DNA of 64,000 bases from Rugalucina vietnamica (Eukaryota > Mollusca > Bivalvia > Lucinida > Lucinidae), in contig OZ024883.1 in assembly GCA_964017185.1 (NCBI GenBank), forward strand, positions 46,494,997 through 46,558,996, read 5' to 3'. The notes below the pieces were generated by a model. The model made no database searches, was not told the DNA's origin, and was given only the letters and a program-made list of their open reading frames with translations. Positions 60,216 through 64,000 of this stretch are shown piece by piece (position 1 is the first letter of the stretch; every line of letters starts with the position of its first letter). A program made the translations under genes and the position numbers.

Positions 60216-62080
60216 TTCACTGGCAGAAACAAAAATAACTGATAAATTTGCCACGCAAACACTTTTTCTGTTGTTGCTGTATAGATGATAACAGGGATGA
60301 TTTTTGGGGAGATTTGTTAGAGATTTGCTCATTTGTTTGCCAAAAATCTCAATGAAATTTGCTAAATGATAAGAAAATCTCACCAATTGTGGTTGAATTA
60401 GCGATTTTCTCTCACGAAATTTTGAAGTCAGAATAACCCTGTAAATTACCATAAATTATATAGAGGATCTTACACCACGAGTGTAAGATTTGTTCTATCA
60501 TATGACTCCTAAAACAGGATTTTATCACCTTTAAAGTGGACATATTTCCAGTTAAATTAACATTGTTGTTACGGACATTGTCAATGACGTTACACGTTCC
60601 CGCAAAAGTGTTAATACAAGTGTGGTCATAACATTTTTTATTACAGAAAACAGCGACGTCATATGATAAAACATTGTTTACTGTTCTATAGTCCAAACGC
60701 ATAAATAAGAAATGCCTCGGTTTTAGGCTTTTAGGGACTTTTCCCATCTTATCCATAGATATTCTTCATATTCAGCAGTATTCAAGATGATTTCTTTACA
60801 TTAGCAAACGTTCATATATCATAATCAGAAAATTGTTTTCTCAGAAACCACTAGCATACAACTTTATTCCTTAGTAGGTTTGAAAAAATTTTGTGACCAT
60901 TATACATAATGCTAAATGAGCCATTCCTAGCTTTTTTTAAAAGCTATCCTTGTTTCGACATTTAAAACAAGTACAATAGTCACATATTTATATTGACTAT
61001 AAAACATAAAGAATAGAAATAAATGATAATAAGATTGTAAAAGAAAAAACATTTGTGGTCAAAAAGTGCAGAATAGGCTAAACGGAAATTCATTGAATGT
61101 TCAGAGTAGGCGAAATGGAAGTAGGCGAAATGGGGGTAGGTGAAACTGGACCAAATCTAATATATTATGAACTTATGAACAATATTGAGATTATGGGTGG
61201 GTATGGTAGATTAAACTTAAATATTACACAACTTCAAATCACTTGCACTGATTTGCTGCTAATTTTAGCGGAAGTAGATGTATACAAGAACTTCTTTATC
61301 AGTATTTCTTTCTTTGTTGTGCTAGTTTTATAGATTTGGTGGTTTTATGAAAATGTGTGTAAGAAATAAAACAGCCAAAAAAAGGCCTTAAAATGGCGAT
61401 TTTCAAGTTGCTAATTCTCTCATATGCACACTACCATATATTTTTCATTCCTTTATTCCAAAAATACGAGCAAGTTCTATGTTGTGTGAAAATACAAGAA
61501 AAAGTTTGAATCTACACTTATGGAGTTGACACATTTATAAATACATGTATTGAATTTTTCGACGGTAGGGTTGTTAAATGAGTCGAAAAAAATTGTCACC
61601 CACTTCAAGAGGAAAATTTGTTTGATTTAGGTCCAAAATAGTCAGCGTTGCTTAAACAAAAGGACTTTTGAAAGCATTTCATCTGGATACACATAAAAAC
61701 GAAAATCACATTCCGCCGATTTTTAAAGCGTACATGGTACACACTACGCACAGGTCTGAAATTTACTATTGGTTCATAGCAAAAAATTGTACGTACATAC
61801 GCAGTGCGCATCCTTGACTATTTCACTTTCTATGATATAGATTTCCTTCAAAAGAAGGAATAAGCAGGGGTTTATTAAAATCTTAATCTAGCTTCTTTAT
61901 GTGTATGTTAGCTATTCCAAGCCTTTAGAAAATCATTCAGACATTTTCAGCAATTGTTTTCATATTCCGCCACTTGAAAAAGTGTAGGGTAAAAATTATA
62001 CCCTCTGCAAAAAAAATTGTGTTTGAGCGGGTTTTTTTTAATTTTCCTCAAGCTTTGGGATTGATTCACCAAATATCTAC
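60216..62080. other. Non-coding, no feature supported
   Basis: AT-rich sequence with scattered short frames on both strands (up to 114 codons) that show no domain or splice context. A small hairpin 'cttacaccacgagtgtaag' lies at about 60469-60487. Confidence 0.4.
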
Positions 62081-62089
62081 AGAAATATC

Positions 62090-62480
62090 GCCCTTGATTT
62101 ACGTTAAAATTTCATTTTTGTGCTCTGTCTTGGGCATTTATTGACCAATTTTCTTCAGTTCATAAAAGGAAGGAGTGGTGAGTTTAAATAAGTACATAGT
62201 TATGGCCCTTGATTTTCATTACTTGGGCTCCTAGTCTGTCATGTGCATTTGTAGACTGATTTTCTTCAAACTTTAAAAGGAGTTCTATCTGGAAGGGGCG
62301 GTTTGCTATTGTAATGTAGGTGGATAAATATGTCAAGTAAGTTCAGAGTTATGCAGTCTTCCTGAAAATAGCCAATCTGTTGTTCAAAACCACCAAAATT
62401 TTGTTCTGACTGACAAAATATTTTATTTCGCAAAGACTGAGTTATGGTCCTTGGTTTTGTCTAAATTTTGAAACACAGCT
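62090..62480. repeat. Degenerate dispersed repeat, about three units
   Basis: Words such as 'ttatggcccttgatttt', 'gtgcatttgtagactgattt' and 'cttcaaactttaaaagg' recur in order with drift, as in old internal repeats of dispersed elements. The ends are not definable. Confidence 0.5.
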
Positions 62481-62990
62481 TCCAGTCAATATCATCAAGA
62501 TATTCTGTGCATTTGTACTAAATTAAATTTGCGCAATGGGGTATCATGCATGCGTGCAGTGCTTTTATTTTTAATCGCAACTGTTTTGCTTTATTCATTT
62601 ACTCTTGTCTTGTAAATGTTTTGATGTTTCCTGTCATTAATTTATTATAGTAATTCTGAATTATCATTGATTCTAACACACCCTGCCTATAGAAGCCAAT
62701 GGAAAAGTGCAGTGATATTTTGCGTGATATATCACTGGGCGGATTAGCATGGCATTACTTTGCGCCATTTTGATGCCATTTTGATTAAACTATGATGTCA
62801 GCTATCCCAAAAGTCACGTTACCTTGATGTTAGACGGTATAACATCATTTCAACGCGTTCAAACGTAACAAACATGTAAACATTTGCAGTGCAGTCAAAA
62901 GTTTGGCGAAATGACTTCAGTGCAATGGTGGAAAAGTTAAAGAAACTGAAGGTTTAAAATAATTTTATTCCGTTTATTGTGTGTTAGAAT

Positions 62991-63154
62991 TGAAATAGAT
63001 CAGCTTTAGTGCGTGAATTTTCGAGTAATATATCATGTTTGTCAGTCAGTTGTACGCAGATAAATCACTCGCTCGTGATTTGCTCTGCTTTACAAAAGAC
63101 CTCCAAACATTGATATATTACTCAACAATTCACTGCTAGAGCTGATCTATTTCT
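62991..63154. repeat. Inverted repeat with about 50-bp arms
   Basis: GAAATAGATCAGCT (62992) and GAGTAATATATCA (63023-63035) face AGCTGATCTATTTC and TGATATATTACTC in the right arm (about 63105-63153), with a few mismatches and a spacer of about 60 bp. A separate hairpin, CAGTGATAT/ATATCACTG, lies at 62711-62738. Origin unknown. Confidence 0.65.
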
Positions 63155-63781
63155 TAAATAAGGACTACAGATGCTGTCTAGTGTCTACCATCTCTTACAT
63201 TAGACAATAGACATACAGATGACATTCGTATATAGAATTATGTATAAATTTACGCCTCCCATATATACCTTTTCAACTGTATGTGATAAGTTGCAGAAGA
63301 ACTCAGTAATGTGCTGCCTTATATGGCGACAGTATAGAGAGTTTTGAAGCGAACTATGAGTTGACTTGGTATAGGCTACAAATTACAAGTGTAGAGGGAA
63401 TAAGGCCAAAGGGCCCATTAGGCGATCACTAGCCTTATATAAGTGGCCACTTTTGTGTGCAAATCTGAACATGGCTCAAAATGTCATCGTTATGTGATCT
63501 GCCCATTTTGAAAATGTGCCCAAGGCATGTATACTTTTGGCTCTAGTTATTATAATATAATCCTAAAAATCTCCCCCGATAAACCCCAAATAGGTAATTA
63601 TGGTATTTGTATTGTATTTATTGGAAATATGTTATCAGAGGTGTAATTGATAATGTTTAAAAGCTGATAATCCAGTTATTTGAGCAAATATCCAAGATAT
63701 TTTTTCATAAAGCAATAGCTTAACATGTTAACTTAAAAGACAGTATTGTTGTATTTTGGAGACTTAAACTTGCTTTTTGGG

Positions 63782-64000
63782 CAGCCCCCGTAGCCGAGAG
63801 GTTAAGGTCGCTGACTTCAGTGCTCTTCATCATTCGATCATCTCACCGATGTGGGTTCGCGCCTCGCACGGGGCACGAATTCATATGTGAGACAAGCCAT
63901 GTTCTGCTTGCCAGTGTGTCAGGTGGTTTTTCCCCGGGTACTCCGGTTTTCGCCCCACCTACCGATTGATTTGTCTCGATATGAGTGAAAAAGCTTGAAA
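63782..64000 (+). mobile_element. tRNA-derived SINE, cut by the window end
   Basis: The head GCCCCCGTAGCCGAGAGG carries the A box, and GGTTCGCGCCT is the B box. The first and last bases of the head (GCCCCCG / CGGGGC) can pair as a tRNA-like acceptor stem with a long variable arm, serine/leucine type. The body contains 'tcaggtggtttttcccc' and 'ccccacctaccgattg', shared with the SINE at 11940-12118. The tail is outside the window. Confidence 0.8.

Noticed and set aside
63782-63870. A functional tRNA-Ser or tRNA-Leu gene
   Set aside because: A and B boxes exist, but the head is followed by a SINE body that is shared with 11940-12118, and the cloverleaf pairing is only partial.

Overview
The window looks like nuclear DNA of an invertebrate animal, most likely a bivalve mollusc. 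It has AT-rich non-coding sequence, split genes, tRNA-derived SINEs, a decayed LINE, many short inverted-repeat transposons, telomere-like CCCTAA tracts and very large tandem arrays. It also has non-autonomous elements with palindromic ends and tandem-repeat cores, a type I know from bivalve genomes. The species assignment is inference. I saw no bacterial gene, rRNA or CRISPR array.

Layout. 0-15 kb: a thin mobile-element landscape. It holds a TA-flanked MITE (471-760), three small elements that each carry a perfect 5-bp target duplication (3143-3900, 10365-10720, 14535-14906), two SINE fragments, two palindrome-ended rolling-circle-like elements (4722-5980, 7451-9181) and an element built of stacked palindromes (12553-14520). 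15.5-18.4 kb: an antisense LINE whose reverse transcriptase is split by a TA-flanked insertion. 19.0-21.4 kb: a second copy of the 7.4-kb element family. 21.4-24.1 kb: the only long open frame, a minus-strand DD35E integrase fused to an OTU-type cysteine protease, probably preceded by an intron. 24.2-56.6 kb: a satellite block. A 61-bp array (24.2-32.0 kb) abuts a 40-bp array (32.0-56.6 kb). A 7.9-kb TA-flanked composite (32407-40288) and a 5.8-kb composite with an 8-bp target duplication (47347-53190) interrupt the 40-bp array. The 5.8-kb composite is packed with telomere-like and GTCGAC repeats and starts with a 312-bp perfect palindrome. 56.9-59.5 kb: plus-strand candidate exons of an unidentified gene. 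59.5-64 kb: low-complexity repeats, mostly plain sequence, and a SINE cut by the window end.

How the parts relate. The insertions can be ordered because several sit inside periodic or coding sequence, so the empty site can be read directly: removing element plus duplicated target restores satellite register (29486, 32407, 47347) or reading frame (16809). A 3,492-bp duplication of the 40-bp array predates the 5.8-kb insertion. The hidden plus-strand exons suggest that some of this satellite could lie in or beside a transcribed gene. All functional statements are from sequence reading only, with no database search.
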